A stretch of 64,000 bases of DNA from Mesostigma viride (Eukaryota; Streptophyta; Mesostigmatophyceae; Mesostigmatales; Mesostigmataceae), in the NCBI GenBank assembly GCA_009746045.1, contig RPFO01000104.1, forward strand, positions 742,576 to 806,575, read 5' to 3'. The stretch's first letter is position 1. Every line of letters starts with the position of its first letter. The translations under genes were made by a program, and so were the position numbers. Under the pieces are notes generated by a model. The model was not told the origin of the DNA and ran no database searches. It was given only the letters and a program-made list of their open reading frames with translations. Positions 49,220 through 60,400 of this stretch are shown here, in pieces.

Positions 49220-50500
49220 GGTGCTGGTGATGTATGGCATGCCGAGGTACAAGTCCTCGCTGCGAACATGAGCAGCGTATCCTACACGAAAAATGGATCG
49301 CAGCATGTTGGTGACCTCGCTGTCCAGCTTTCTGGCAAGGTCGGCAGTGAGGGTCCACGTCTCGGCCCCGTACGTAAGAACAGAGAGGACCTGGACCTTA
49401 AACAGGTCCTGTAATTTCTATATCTTGCCCAAGGGCTTGCGCCACAGGGCCCGGTATTGGCGTAAAGCGTGCCAGGCGAGGGAGATACGGTGGTCCACAT
49501 CGGCCTCGCAGCTGGGGAGTAAGCTACCCAGCAACTTGACGCGGTCCCGATACATGCAGGACTCGAGAGCCGTCAAGGAGAAAGAGGTCAGGCGGGGACT
49601 GAGTGAGCCCAATCGCCAGAGCCTCAGTCTTCTTGCTGACCTCGAGCCCCACCACACGGGCCTCGATTGCCAGGCAGTCAAGCCACGTCTGCACATGCTC
49701 AGTCCCCTCGAAGAGTGTGGTGTCGTCTGCATAGATGATGTCCGCCATGCAGCCGAATCTCCGTGTCCGCCCCGCCATGCCAGAAACGGTTGTCGACCTG
49801 CACCCGGCCTGGTTCCCTACCCACAAAGCGAGCAAACCGCTTGCACGCCTGAATCATTACGTATTCTGCCACAATAATGAACAGGTAGGACGACAGCATG
49901 CACGCAGCCCTGCCACACACCCTAAGTTCTGTAAAGAGCATGCATTACAACTAGATGGTGCATGGCATGGTCCCGTAAGAAGTGCGCACCGAAGTGGTGG
50001 ACTCTTCATACAGGTTGCGGATGATCGACAGCAATAAGGGGCGGGGGATCCGGAACAGAGCGAGGATGTCCCACACTGAGCGCAGGCCAGAAAACCGAAT
50101 CGAAGGCTTTGATGAAGTCCACCAGCACAAGGTGCAGAGGGGACTCACCAGGCTGAAGGCGTTGCAGTTCTTCCACAAGGGGGCGAGTAGCGTTCGAAGA
50201 GCGCCTGTACTGTGTTGCGGCCTGGACGGAAGCCGTGCTGAGTCTCGCTAAGGTGGCCGTCCAGGGCCGTGCGCAGGCGGTTCAGGATGAGCTGCACTGC
50301 AAGCTTGAGGGGGGCACTCTGGATGCACACGCTACTATAGTTGCCGGGGTCGGCGGGCCGGCGACCCCTTGTTCTTGTACAACATCGTGCGAAAACGTTA
50401 CTATGTGTTGCCAGGCCACTGGGGGCGGTTGCGACGACAGCAGAATGCGGTTGCAGATATCCTGGAAGAGGAGCATGACACCAGAGTCGGCTCAAACTCG
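49220..50500 (-). pseudogene. Decayed non-LTR (LINE-type) reverse transcriptase
   Basis: Read right to left on the minus strand: NYSSVCIQSAPLKLAVQLIL with HGFRPGRNTVQALF near 50,200-50,330, then DFIKAFDSV-like remains, then IIYADDTTLFEGTEHVQTWL near 49,735 (the YADD catalytic core) and VLTYGAETWTLTADLARKL near 49,340. This order is that of LINE reverse transcriptases. Many stops and frame changes interrupt it, more than the single-base deletions seen elsewhere, so it is a true relic. Confidence 0.8.
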
Positions 50501-51192
50501 GCGGCGAGTTTCACGACCGCGACCGGAATCTCGTCTGAGCCTGTGGCGGCGGCGTAACGCAGGAATGGAAATGGGATCGGGAATGGATGATGCTAGCTAT
50601 ATCTGGGCCTGCATGTTCCAACGTGCATCAGGGGCAGGAAGAACAATGGCCACCGGGGAGCTGATGGGGACGGTCCACTGAGGCAGCAATTAAGCGCTCA
50701 GGCTTGCTCTCTATGACGATCCTTGTGTCCTCTATACAGACACTGCCACAAATCTGGGAGCAAAACACGCCGCAAGTGGAACGGGGAACTAAAATCATAC
50801 AGCCCTTCTCTAAAAGTTGCGCCAACTTCCACCATGCAATCCTTCCTTCAGCTAGCGCCCCACAGCAGTTTGAGCCAGTGCCAAGCGCGCCAATTCTACA
50901 GTGCAGGATGTCGGCCCATTGGTAATTGGCCGATAAAAGGTACTAGCTAAAAGCTATTCAACGTAGAACTTACTCAACTTAGTACACGTGAGGCCCCGGG
51001 TTCGAAACCTCGTGCGGACAGTGCCGGAGCGGATTAGTGTGGGGGAAACCGGCTGGAACCGCCGGCCGGGCCTATTTTATCGTCGCACGAGGTAGATATC
51101 GAACCCACCCGGGATAAAACTATCGAATTAGTAATTCAATGCGGAATTAGAGCTGCCAAGCATTTCGCCCCACGCGCAAAGCTAGGTTTTAA
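50501..51192. other. Repeat-rich spacer with MITE half and tRNA-like B box
   Basis: GATAAAAGGTACTAGCTAAAAGC near 50,930 matches the small inverted-repeat element at 52,919. CCCGGGTTCGAAACC near 50,999 resembles a polymerase III B box, but no folded tRNA could be drawn. It ends at the TTAA target of the next element. Confidence 0.4.
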
Positions 51193-52909
51193 CCCTTAAA
51201 TGGTACTGAGTCCGTTTTCGTGGCTCCAGTTGAAGTCCTACCACTCTAACGGACTGAGTTTGTGGCAGAACCAGGCGCCGCGCCAAAAATAATTTAACGG
51301 TCAAACCTGGGGGGATCGATAGATCTAGACGTAATCTATGCCTGGCACTATTCAGACCGTACTTTGGACAACTGGCCAGGGAGATATACTCAATCAAAGT
51401 TGGGGGGGTACCATGGTCAAACGGGACCGACGTGAGTGAAAATAATTGACGTCCGCGGCTATGGCGGTGAAGGCAAATGACTGGTACGAGAGCATGGCTT
51501 GGAATTTCGAACTCAAAATTTGTAGTCATTATCCTTGATTGTTAGAAAGGTTATATCTCTGGCCGTGAAGCGTCTGGATGTGCGCAAGTATGTCTCTAGG
51601 TTCTAATCGGTGCAGCAGATCCTGTCAGCGGCCAGGCGGTGACAGTGCGTATGCTACCTGTTGTTCGGAAGCAAACGTCCATATATTTGCGCGTGGATAA
51701 ACTTGTTACGTTATTCTTGACATGTTTTATTAGCGATGACGGCCAGGAAAGGTTCGAGGCTGTGTCCGTGAGGTGGGAGTGATGGCTCCCGCACAGCAGG
51801 TAATCTGCAGTTTCGACCTGGTACGTATTAACATGTTAGCGTTTATACATTACAGTACCAAGTCGTCCTATCGTTTATAAACTAGTTTTAGACATGTAAT
51901 CGATGGTTTTTGCTTGTCGTTTTGTTGCTTTAGTGCTTGTACGCGTTCGCTTGTGATGGTTGGGGAATACCACTATGTCACGCAGATTTTGGACCAGATT
52001 TGATTGCTATTAGCTGAGGCTTGAACGAAACCAGTGAAGTGGCGTTTGTAATTGTCTCAAAACATGGTGGGCTTGATAACGGGATGCTTTTCCCTGCACA
52101 GACATAGCGAGACAAGTGGTTTTCTGGCCAGCTCTAGGCATTGCTTCTTGGTTTGCTGGCCCAAGTTATCCTTCTGCTTGTGCGTCCATAGTGCATGCAA
52201 GAAACATGAATGGCCGGGGCCTGCTTGCATGGAAGCATAACCAGGTTAGTTCTTTTGTTTTTTCTATCATTGCCAATCATTGGAATTGCTTTATAGTGTG
52301 TTGGATGCATTGATAATGTAGCTCCTTGTGAACCCCTTCTACGCTTGGTTTTGGGCCTTGGCACAAGCTTTATACTTGTTGTATAGCATGCTGTTGTGAT
52401 TTTTAAGCTGGAAATGTGTTTGGGAATCCATGTGTGGCCATCTATGATGTTTTGTACCACGTTGGAATTGAATGCCCATACGGTAGTGCTAGCAAAACAC
52501 CCCAAAATAACTGCACCCGTTATAACGGTCTGAGCTATTTTGGGCTGTATGCTAGCTAGCCTGTGCAGTTCTATGGCATGTCATGTTGTGAATGCATCTA
52601 TGGCATGCCTGTGATTATCTTTAACTCCCCTCAAAGGGCCAGGGTCATCAGATTTTGAGAAATGGTCCATATTGCATTATATATCTCTTGAACCCCATCT
52701 GCACCGTACCCCCTTGGGGGGGGTGCTATTTATAGCAGCTGTGGGGCATAGATATGTGACCAATGACATGACCCCAAAGTTATTTGATATAAAAGCATCC
52801 TTGGTTCCAAGGGTGGGCCAGAAAATGTTATTTGGCTAGATACTCTCATACTTACTAAGATACCCATACTCAGTCCGTTCTGGTGGTTCCAGTTGACACC
52901 ATTTAAGGG
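51193..52909. mobile_element. piggyBac-like element flanked by TTAA
   Basis: Both ends read CCCTTAAATGGT pointing inward (left 51,193-51,204; right 52,898-52,909 inverse), and each is bordered by TTAA (51,189-51,192 and 52,910-52,913). TTAA target duplication with CCC-starting inverted repeats is the hallmark of piggyBac. The 1.7-kb interior has no transposase frame, so it is non-autonomous or decayed. Sub-terminal segments related to CAGTCCGTT...GGTTCCAGTTGA occur near both ends. Confidence 0.7.
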
Positions 52910-52918
52910 TTAAGTTGT

Positions 52919-53030
52919 TTAGCTTTTAGATAGCACATTTTATCGGCCAATCAACAATTGGCAAACATCCTGCGCAGAATGTTGGCCAATTGGTCATGGA
53001 TCGATAAAAAGTACTAGCTATAAGCTATGA
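52919..53030. mobile_element. Small MITE-like inverted repeat
   Basis: AGCTTTTAGATAGCACATTTTATCGG at the left pairs with CGATAAAAAGTACTAGCTATAAGCT at the right. A partial second copy lies near 50,870-50,955. Confidence 0.5.
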
Positions 53031-53038
53031 AAAGTTGT

Positions 53039-53427
53039 AAGGCCCTTTCCACATTCGTCAGTTCCGGGCAGCGAGGGTCCTAATGCGGCCGGTTCCGGAA
53101 CTAGAGGTTTCCACACTTGACCGTCCAATTAGTTCGTGACCTCTAATTTCGACCGGAACTGGGGTGGAACTCCCGGAACTGCAAAAAAGCAGTTCCGGCC
53201 AGTTCCGATCAGAATCAGGGTCAAGAAACTTAGGTAGGTCGAGTTGTGAAAACCGGCAGGGAAAGCGCCAGGACGGCGGTACGGATCGGATCTGGTTGTG
53301 GAAACCAGACCAATTCACCGCTATTTCGCTGCGCCAATTAAACTTCGAACCTATTTTTCCGGCCCGGACAAATCCGAGCCCTCCCAAGTCGCGCCTGGAC
53401 GGCAGCACTATGTGGAAAGGCCCTGAG
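53039..53427. mobile_element. MITE-like element with GGCCCTTTCCACAT ends
   Basis: AAGGCCCTTTCCACATT at the left and ATGTGGAAAGGCCCTGA at the right form short imperfect inverted termini around about 390 bases. The interior is full of GTTCCGG words. No coding frame is convincing. Confidence 0.55.
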
Positions 53428-53949
53428 TAAGCCTGAGTATTTAAATGTTTATGAATTTAAATACGTGTCATACATGACAAGAATATGCCGAGTAAACATA
53501 TCACTAGGTACAGTGACACCAAGGCTGGCACATTAATTAATTTTATATTTGCATAAATCATTTGTATAACGATTAATTAGTCTCGTGTTCCTGTTGGGGG
53601 ACCACGGAGCACTGAATACCCCAGTTTCAGATATAGTGGACGTCTCCCCAAGACGTCAATCAATATGTACATAATGTACATATATGTGCCTTTACTCTGA
53701 TGTAAGTAATTATATATTTTTAACATATATGTCCACAGCATATATGTCTCTTTGTTAGCGTTGGCTTTCTTTATTTTTACGTGGGTGCCTTTACTTGGAT
53801 GTAAGTATTTATATTTTGACATATATGTCCACAGCTGTTTTGTCGTGGTATCTACAGTAGCGTTGGCTTTGTTTATTTTTACGTGGGTGCCTTTACTCTG
53901 ATGTAAGTAATTATATTTTTGAAATATATGTCCACAGCTAGTCTAAAAT
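53428..53949. repeat. AT-rich spacer with ~100-bp tandem repeat
   Basis: GTGCCTTTACTCTGATGTAAG-type units start near 53,687, 53,787 and 53,888, about 100 bases apart. An inverse copy lies near 56,480-56,570. Confidence 0.6.
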
Positions 53950-54390
53950 ATGGGCTGCGAGTGGTGCTGCGTCATTTTCCCCAGTCTGAAGCCAGGTGAG
54001 ACGTCAACCACCCTTGCCGACGAGCTCAAGGACCTTCTTACCCTCATGGGCCTGGTAGATGAGGTAGAACTGCGCGGGTGCCACCGCCTTCCCCACTCAC
54101 GGGACAAGGCGGCCCCCCCACCAGTCCTGCTCACCTTCCCCTCCCCTGAGGACAAGCAGCGGTTCCTTTCTCGTCGCAAGAGGTTGCACGATCGACCTCC
54201 CCTGGTGGACGCTGGACGACGACCTTGACAACCCGGCCCGCTCAGCAGCAGCAGCGACGCGACCTGCTGTAGCCCGAATACCTCCGGGCACAAGCAGGAC
54301 CCACAGAAGCCCAAGGTGTATTGGAGGGGCGGGGACCTGATGATCAACCACAAGATGTGCATGGACGCCCGGCCCCTGCATGCGGGCTGG
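53950..54390 (+). pseudogene. L1-type ORF1 (RRM-like) fragment
   Basis: ATG at 53,950. The stretch LADELKDLLTLMGLVDEVEL, then GCHRLPHSRDKAAPPPVLLT and FPSPEDKQRFLSRRKRL, matches the RNA-binding domain of L1-like ORF1 proteins. A stop at 54,226 ends the frame. In another frame VYWRGGDLMINHKM (about 54,318) resembles the usual C-terminal strand of the same domain. No upstream coiled coil or downstream ORF2 is attached. Confidence 0.55.
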
Positions 54391-55918
54391 AATGCTTGTT
54401 ATCATTGGTCGTCACTGCCGCCATGGCAGCCATGCCTAGAATGCCTTGCCTAGCCGAGCCACCATACCTAGTCTGGCTAGTCACCAGTGCACCGCTAACG
54501 CACGGTACACAACCAGCCATATAGCCCTAGCTTAGCCCTTGTACAGCCATGCTATACGGATCCTGGCGCTATGATCAGCTTACTTGCCCACGCTCCTTGT
54601 TATGATATGCTCGTGAACACGGGTGCACCCACAGAACTTGCCGGATCGTCTATCGTGTCCGATTGTTGCTGTGGCATGCCTCTGGCATGAAGGAGAAAGG
54701 GGGTCTCTGCCCTTGGCTTCCTGTTGTGCACACACAGGGATTATATAAGCACTTCGGTGCTCCGTGACTCCCAAACGGGAGCACGACTTTAATTAATTTA
54801 AAATATCGGGCCTCAGGCTAGTGAGGCCTCGAGCCAGTCAATCTATAGCTTCAGTTGCACGCAAACTATACCTACCATGCTTTTTGTATTTCCTAGTACA
54901 GCACAGTTGGGGGGTCGTAGTCTTTGCTGCTTGTCCTGCATATCCGACCATATCTGAGTAAGAGGGGTTGAGCGGATCACGCCAACAGCGTCTTTGCTCT
55001 GCATGTCAGCTAAAATCATGTCGTGGTATGTCCAATGTCTGCCACCAGTTGCGTCACCTAACCCTGGCAGGGCCTGACCATGTAAGAAGATGTCTCTCGG
55101 GCTCAGTGGCCAGTCCGCAAGGAACCATGTTGAGCAGGGCCCTCATCTGTATCAACCTGATTAGTACGGGCTAGATGGCCAGCAAACTGTAGTCTACTGT
55201 AAGGCTGGCCCGGACATGTCACCTGGCATGATTCGACGTATGCTCACGCCGGTATTCATTGGTAGTCACTGCCGCCATGGCAGCCATGCCTAGAATGTTT
55301 GCCTGCAGCCTGAGCCACAACTGATACCTAGTCACGTGCACCGCTAACGCACGGTACACAACCAGCCATAGCCTTAGCTTAGCCATTGTACAGCCAATTG
55401 CTACGTCCTGGCTATGATCAGATTACTTGCCCACGTCGCTCCTTGTTATGATATGCTCACATGGGTCTTATTGCACCCACAGAACTTGCCGGATCGCCTA
55501 TCGTGCCCCATTGCAGCTGTGGCATGCCTCTGGCATGAAGGAGAAAGAGAGTCTCTGCCCTTTCTTCCTGTTGTGCACATACAGGGATTAAAAGCACTAA
55601 AAAGGGGTGCTCCGTGACTCCCCAACGGGAGCACGAGTTTAATGCTCACGCCGGGCATTGCATCGGCACATCCCCATGTCTCCATCAAACTCAGTTGGGC
55701 TTTGTGCTTACCGACCCACCCATTTGCAGCCACCCAGATGGCCGGCCACCCACGCACACAACCGCTCATACTACACACGCGCGCCTCGGCCGCTGCACAG
55801 TCTACACTGAGGCGCGCGAGTGTATGCACCACCCAGTCACCCACCTGTAGCCGCTATAGGTAAATTTTGTGCAGAAACCTTTTGCCGCTCGGCTTCTAAG
55901 GTTCCATACAATATTATC
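54391..55918. repeat. Pair of diverged ~370-base repeats, LTR-like
   Basis: CACTGCCGCCATGGCAGCCATG starts a block near 54,413 and again near 55,263. Both continue with CCGCTAACGCACGGTACACAA, TATGATATGCTC, AGAACTTGCCGGATCG and CTCCGTGACTCCC, ending near 54,780 and 55,640. The first contains TATATAAGCAC. The direct pair resembles LTRs of a short non-coding element; the interior has no gene. Confidence 0.5.
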
Positions 55919-56110
55919 AGCAGTAACCACTCGCTAGTCAACCAAAGTTAATGCGCACGTCTCCAAGTGGATTCGAACCTGTGCCCCAAAGGGTAAAGGG
56001 ACATAGGTCATAGTTAGGTTAATAATATTGTGTGGAAACCTTTTGCGCCACTCCACGCATTAACTTTGGTTGACCACTGAGCGAGTGGTTATCGCTGGTA
56101 ATAGCTATCG
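55919..56110. repeat. Nested inverted repeat
   Basis: GTCAACCAAAGTTAATGCG near 55,937 pairs with CGCATTAACTTTGGTTGAC near 56,058. CAGAAACCTTTTGCC and TGGAAACCTTTTGCG form an additional direct pair. GGATTCGAACC at about 55,972 is a reverse B-box-like word. Confidence 0.5.
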
Positions 56111-57438
56111 TGTCCGGATTATCGTATCCTCTCGTGACCAAGACTTTGAGACACGTACCAGTGGCGGTACCATGCACCGAGAAATCTGGTTTTTGCAAAA
56201 AAAAAAAAAATGGCGTGCTGCAAAAAAACTATTCGTCCCGTTCAATGCCCTCATCGCAATCACAGCGCACATCATTACAAAATTATTCCATGGATCAATC
56301 GTGATGTAAGCTTCATTTTGACACTTTGAGCGGCTGCAACTGTCGACGCAAGTTTTCAGAGCGCTAACTGATGCTTGGCCACCATGAGTGTTTTCGTTGT
56401 ATTTGTCTCTCGTGTCGCGGGAAAATCCAAGATCTATCTCGGAAGAAATCAGGACAATGATCGATACATCATATATATCAATCATAAATACTTACATCAG
56501 AGTGAAGGCACTCAATTAAACATAACCAAAGCCAACGCTAACATTGAAGAGATACTGCCACGACAAAATAACAACAACTAGCCGACCCATGTGATGCACT
56601 CCGCACCATGGAACGACTGAAGTAAAACAGCCTAATAACCGTGCCGCGCCGCAAAGTCAGCCCGCGCCGGTGCGGCGGAGGCGCGGAGCAATTAGATGTC
56701 AGCCATAGCCCGGGTCTGTCGAGAAGCCATGCCCTAGCCTTTGTACAGCCATGATGATCTTCGGCACTTCTGTCGGCACCCCTACTCAGGTGCCTGAATA
56801 CACTAGTGGTGTGCAAGTGCCCTTTGTGCACCCAGAGCAGGAGTAGTTCACATCCCTACCCTTGCATGCAGGAAGTCGCCTAGAATGTATTAAAAGCCAT
56901 ATGCCCCTTCTCAGGGATATGTGCTACATATACTCCCAACGGAGTTATAGTTAGTCTCCATGCTTTGCTGTAGACTAAGTCTCAAAGGCATTGTGAATAC
57001 AACGTATGAATAAGCCTTGTAAACCCACGTTGGTATGTGAATATAAATACCACGTGGGCTATGCAGATAGGGATGCTAGTCGAGTCGCATACGTTTCCCT
57101 AGATAGGTACTTTGGGTACTGAGGTACGTGACAGATGTCAGTACCCAGTATACGTAGTGTCCTGTCATTGGACGGTACTAGAGTATCCTAGATAGGGACC
57201 GTACTGCAGCGTGCATTGATTTGTGATCGCACGATGCAGTGACTAGGCAGCTACCTGTCATCGTGCGGCCTCGGGCCAACGGTCTGCACCCAACGGTCAC
57301 TGGCGGCGCAGCCGGTGAGAGGAACGTTGATAAAGGGTAAACCTATTTTCTAATGAACCAAGCAATTCATTGCTCACAGCTTCAGTGTTCTCAAGCAATA
57401 TATCCCACCGCATTCTAACTTGAATTTTATTTGCTACC
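56111..57438. other. Non-coding region and probable leader of the right retroelement
   Basis: It includes an A13 run near 56,198, the inverse copy of the 100-bp repeat, GCCATAGCCCGGG near 56,703 and TTAAAAGCC/ACTCCCAACGGAG near 56,890-56,940, recalling the LTR-like blocks at 54.4 and 55.3 kb. A 5' LTR is expected but was not matched to a 3' copy, which may lie outside the window. Confidence 0.35.
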
Positions 57439-60400
57439 ATGGCTATCACGAACAAGAATGTCGCTAAGAAGCTTACCTACAACGAGGATGATGATGGGCA
57501 GGATCGGCGGATGCCCAGAGACAACAACAAGAAGCCGGCTGGCGATGCGGCCATTTCCAAGAAAAAGAAAAAGAACAAAAAGACTCACAATGGTTGCCAG
57601 GACGAGGGGACGGCGGCTGCAAAGCCGACCGACCTACCCCCCTCCCCTGCGAGGCCGGAGGCCGAGACGGCTCCCCCCGGGGAGACCGGCTTACCCTCGA
57701 CTCCGGCGGCCGCCCCAGCCGCAACCACGGCTGGCGCGGCCATGGCTGCGGAGACCTCGGTGGTAAACCCCACTGAGGCTCCACAGTCCGGCCCCACGTT
57801 GCCATCTCTTCGGGAGCGTATGCCCCGTCAGACGGCCTCGGTGGCACCGGACGGGACGATTACCTTTCGTCCCGCCACATCAAACCTTAATGTCCCTTTC
57901 GCCCAGGGACATAACCACATTGAGCTAACGTTTGGGCGACCCTCTGCGTCCCTTCTTCGCAAGAAGAAGGACATGGAGAGTATTAAACTCGCACGGGTGG
58001 TGCGAAAACCTGTGGAACCCATCGCCGGACAACCAATGTCCGACGATGAGGTATCCGACACTGCCAGTCTCCCCGATGGGGAGACTGAGATCAATCTTAC
58101 CCCAGCGCTCCTGGCGGTCGAGCAGGCCGCGCTGGTGGCAAATGAAGAACGCCGAGCGCGGCAGCGGGACCGAGAGGTCCGCCGAGAGGCGGCTTTTCGG
58201 CTCGCCGCTAAGCGGCAAGAATATGAAGAGGAAGCCGCCCGTCGCCTGGCTACCCACCAGGCGATGGCGGACGCGTACCGCGAGGCCACCCAGCGGTTAC
58301 GTGACCTCTTAAAAAATGCTGACTATCCCATGGACTATGCGGACAGTCAAGACCTGGCCGAGCTTGCTCGGTCAGCACACTTTAAAACCATGTCCTCCAT
58401 CACCCAAGCCAGGGTCACGGAGGCCATCTTGGCCAAACATGGGGTGGTAGCTGAAGAAGCCCCCCCGCTGGAAACCACCAGCAAGAAACCCTCTCCCCCC
58501 CAACCCCTGCAGTACAAGGAGGGACTGCTGGCCCTGGGTGCGAGGAAGGGCAAAGAGGCGGACTGTCCAGTCCGGCCTGCTATGATCATGGGAGACCACT
58601 CCCTGACATACCCGAGGATGAGGCTGCCTTTCAGGCAGCCCTCCGGGAGCATGAGGTACGCAAGGAGATGAAGCGTCTCATGCGGGAGGAGGCCAGGAGG
58701 AGAGCAGAGGCAGACACCCCTGCCCGCCCCTCCACCGATGGGGCTGGACCCAGTGGGGTTACCCGGACACCCCCGGGCTCCCCCAGGGCCACCATGACCC
58801 CCCCCCCCTCCCCCCCCACCACCCCAGGTTCGCCCTGTGGGTTGGGGCCCCCTCCCAAACCAGGGGGGGTGGCCAGGACCCCAGGAGGCCCTGGGGGGAG
58901 GTGCAGAGGTGCCACAGGCACCCAACAGGCCTGCTGAGGCCCCCCCAAGGAGCGGGGATGTCCTGGAACAGCTCGCCATTCTCCAGGCCCAGCTGGCCTC
59001 GTTGCAAGATCAGCAGTTAACAGCTAACCAGCTGCAAACTGTCGAGGGCCTGCGCGCCCTGATGTCGCGGTATGAGCGGGGGACCATCAACCTGGACCCC
59101 ACCCGCCTGCAACAAGCAACCGACGGCTTCTTGAGGGCCAACCCCCCTCTCACAGGTGTGTTTAACCCTCATAAAAAGGAATCCAAAATCAATATTGCTG
59201 GCTTGCCTGAGGGTCACACTGTTGAACAAGCTAAGCAATTTGTTTTTGCTTTGGAGTATGGGATGGAAGGTCTTAACCTTAGACATCAGTTTAAGGCTCT
59301 CAGGGCCTCCTCCACATTCCATCAATCATCTCCTGCAATCAGAGCATTGATTCAAACCTATCAGGAACGTACCCTGACACCTGAAGCAGCCATTGAACAG
59401 TGGCCTACCTTTATCACTGATCTGAAACAGCTAGTGCTTACCAATAACCACATGGAAGCAGTAGAACGTTTCAACTGGCTTGCTGCATATAAGGTGAACA
59501 AGAATAACCTCTCTGGGGATGCAAAAACATACAGGGTAATGATTGAGAAAGACCTTGAGCTTCTCAAGCTCCAACCAAGGTATCTCATCCACACCTGGCT
59601 AACAAAAGCTAATTTGCAACCTTCTGTCCTGGCTACCCTGCTTACAGGCCTCAAGTCCCTCTGGGACAACTTCAGAGCTGCCATGCTCTATATCGAGGAG
59701 GCAGTGGACCCCCTGGGTACTGGCAACAACCAGGCCCAGGACCCCAAGGTCCAGGGTGTCCAAGGCCACAAACGCAAGGGGCAGGCCAGCCAGGGGGGGC
59801 ACCCAAGACCCACAAGTCCTCCCACCAAGGGGGCAGTGGCTCTCAGGGGCGTGGCAACACGTGGCACCGTGTGCCCCTGCATGGCAACCCCAACAACAAC
59901 AACAACAACAACAACAACAGGTCCCAGCAGGGCAACAATAACAACAGGTCCCAACAGGGCCAAAACAACAACAACAACAGGTCCCAGCAGGGCCAGAACC
60001 GGTCCCAGCAGGGAAACAACAACAACAACAACAACAACCAGCCTGGCAACCCTGGGGGGTCCATAAGGTGCCTGAGGTGCTTCCAACGAGGGCACGCACG
60101 GCACAACTGCCCCAACAACGACTCCCTGGCCAACGGGGTGGATCTCTGCCCGGGCTGCTGGCACGCACGTCATCCCCTGGGGCCTCCAGGCAGCCGTTGC
60201 AACAGGCCTCGCTACCCAAATCAATGTGAGTTCACTCACCTTATGTACTCTGAGGATGATGATCTCATTACCATTGGGGATGGCAACCAGGGCATAATTG
60301 ATTTTGAGGCAGCAACCTTACTGTCCTCCCAACACCCTGTTCTGGAACCTTACATAAAAGCACTAACCCCTACTGTTGACAACTCCATAGATATCAAGGA

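Noticed and set aside
50985-51020. tRNA suggested by GGGTTCGAAACC
   Set aside because: No cloverleaf partner sequence upstream; possible SINE remnant only.
55960-56000. tRNA gene suggested by GGATTCGAACC
   Set aside because: No acceptor, D-arm or anticodon stem could be drawn around it; at most a tRNA-derived repeat.
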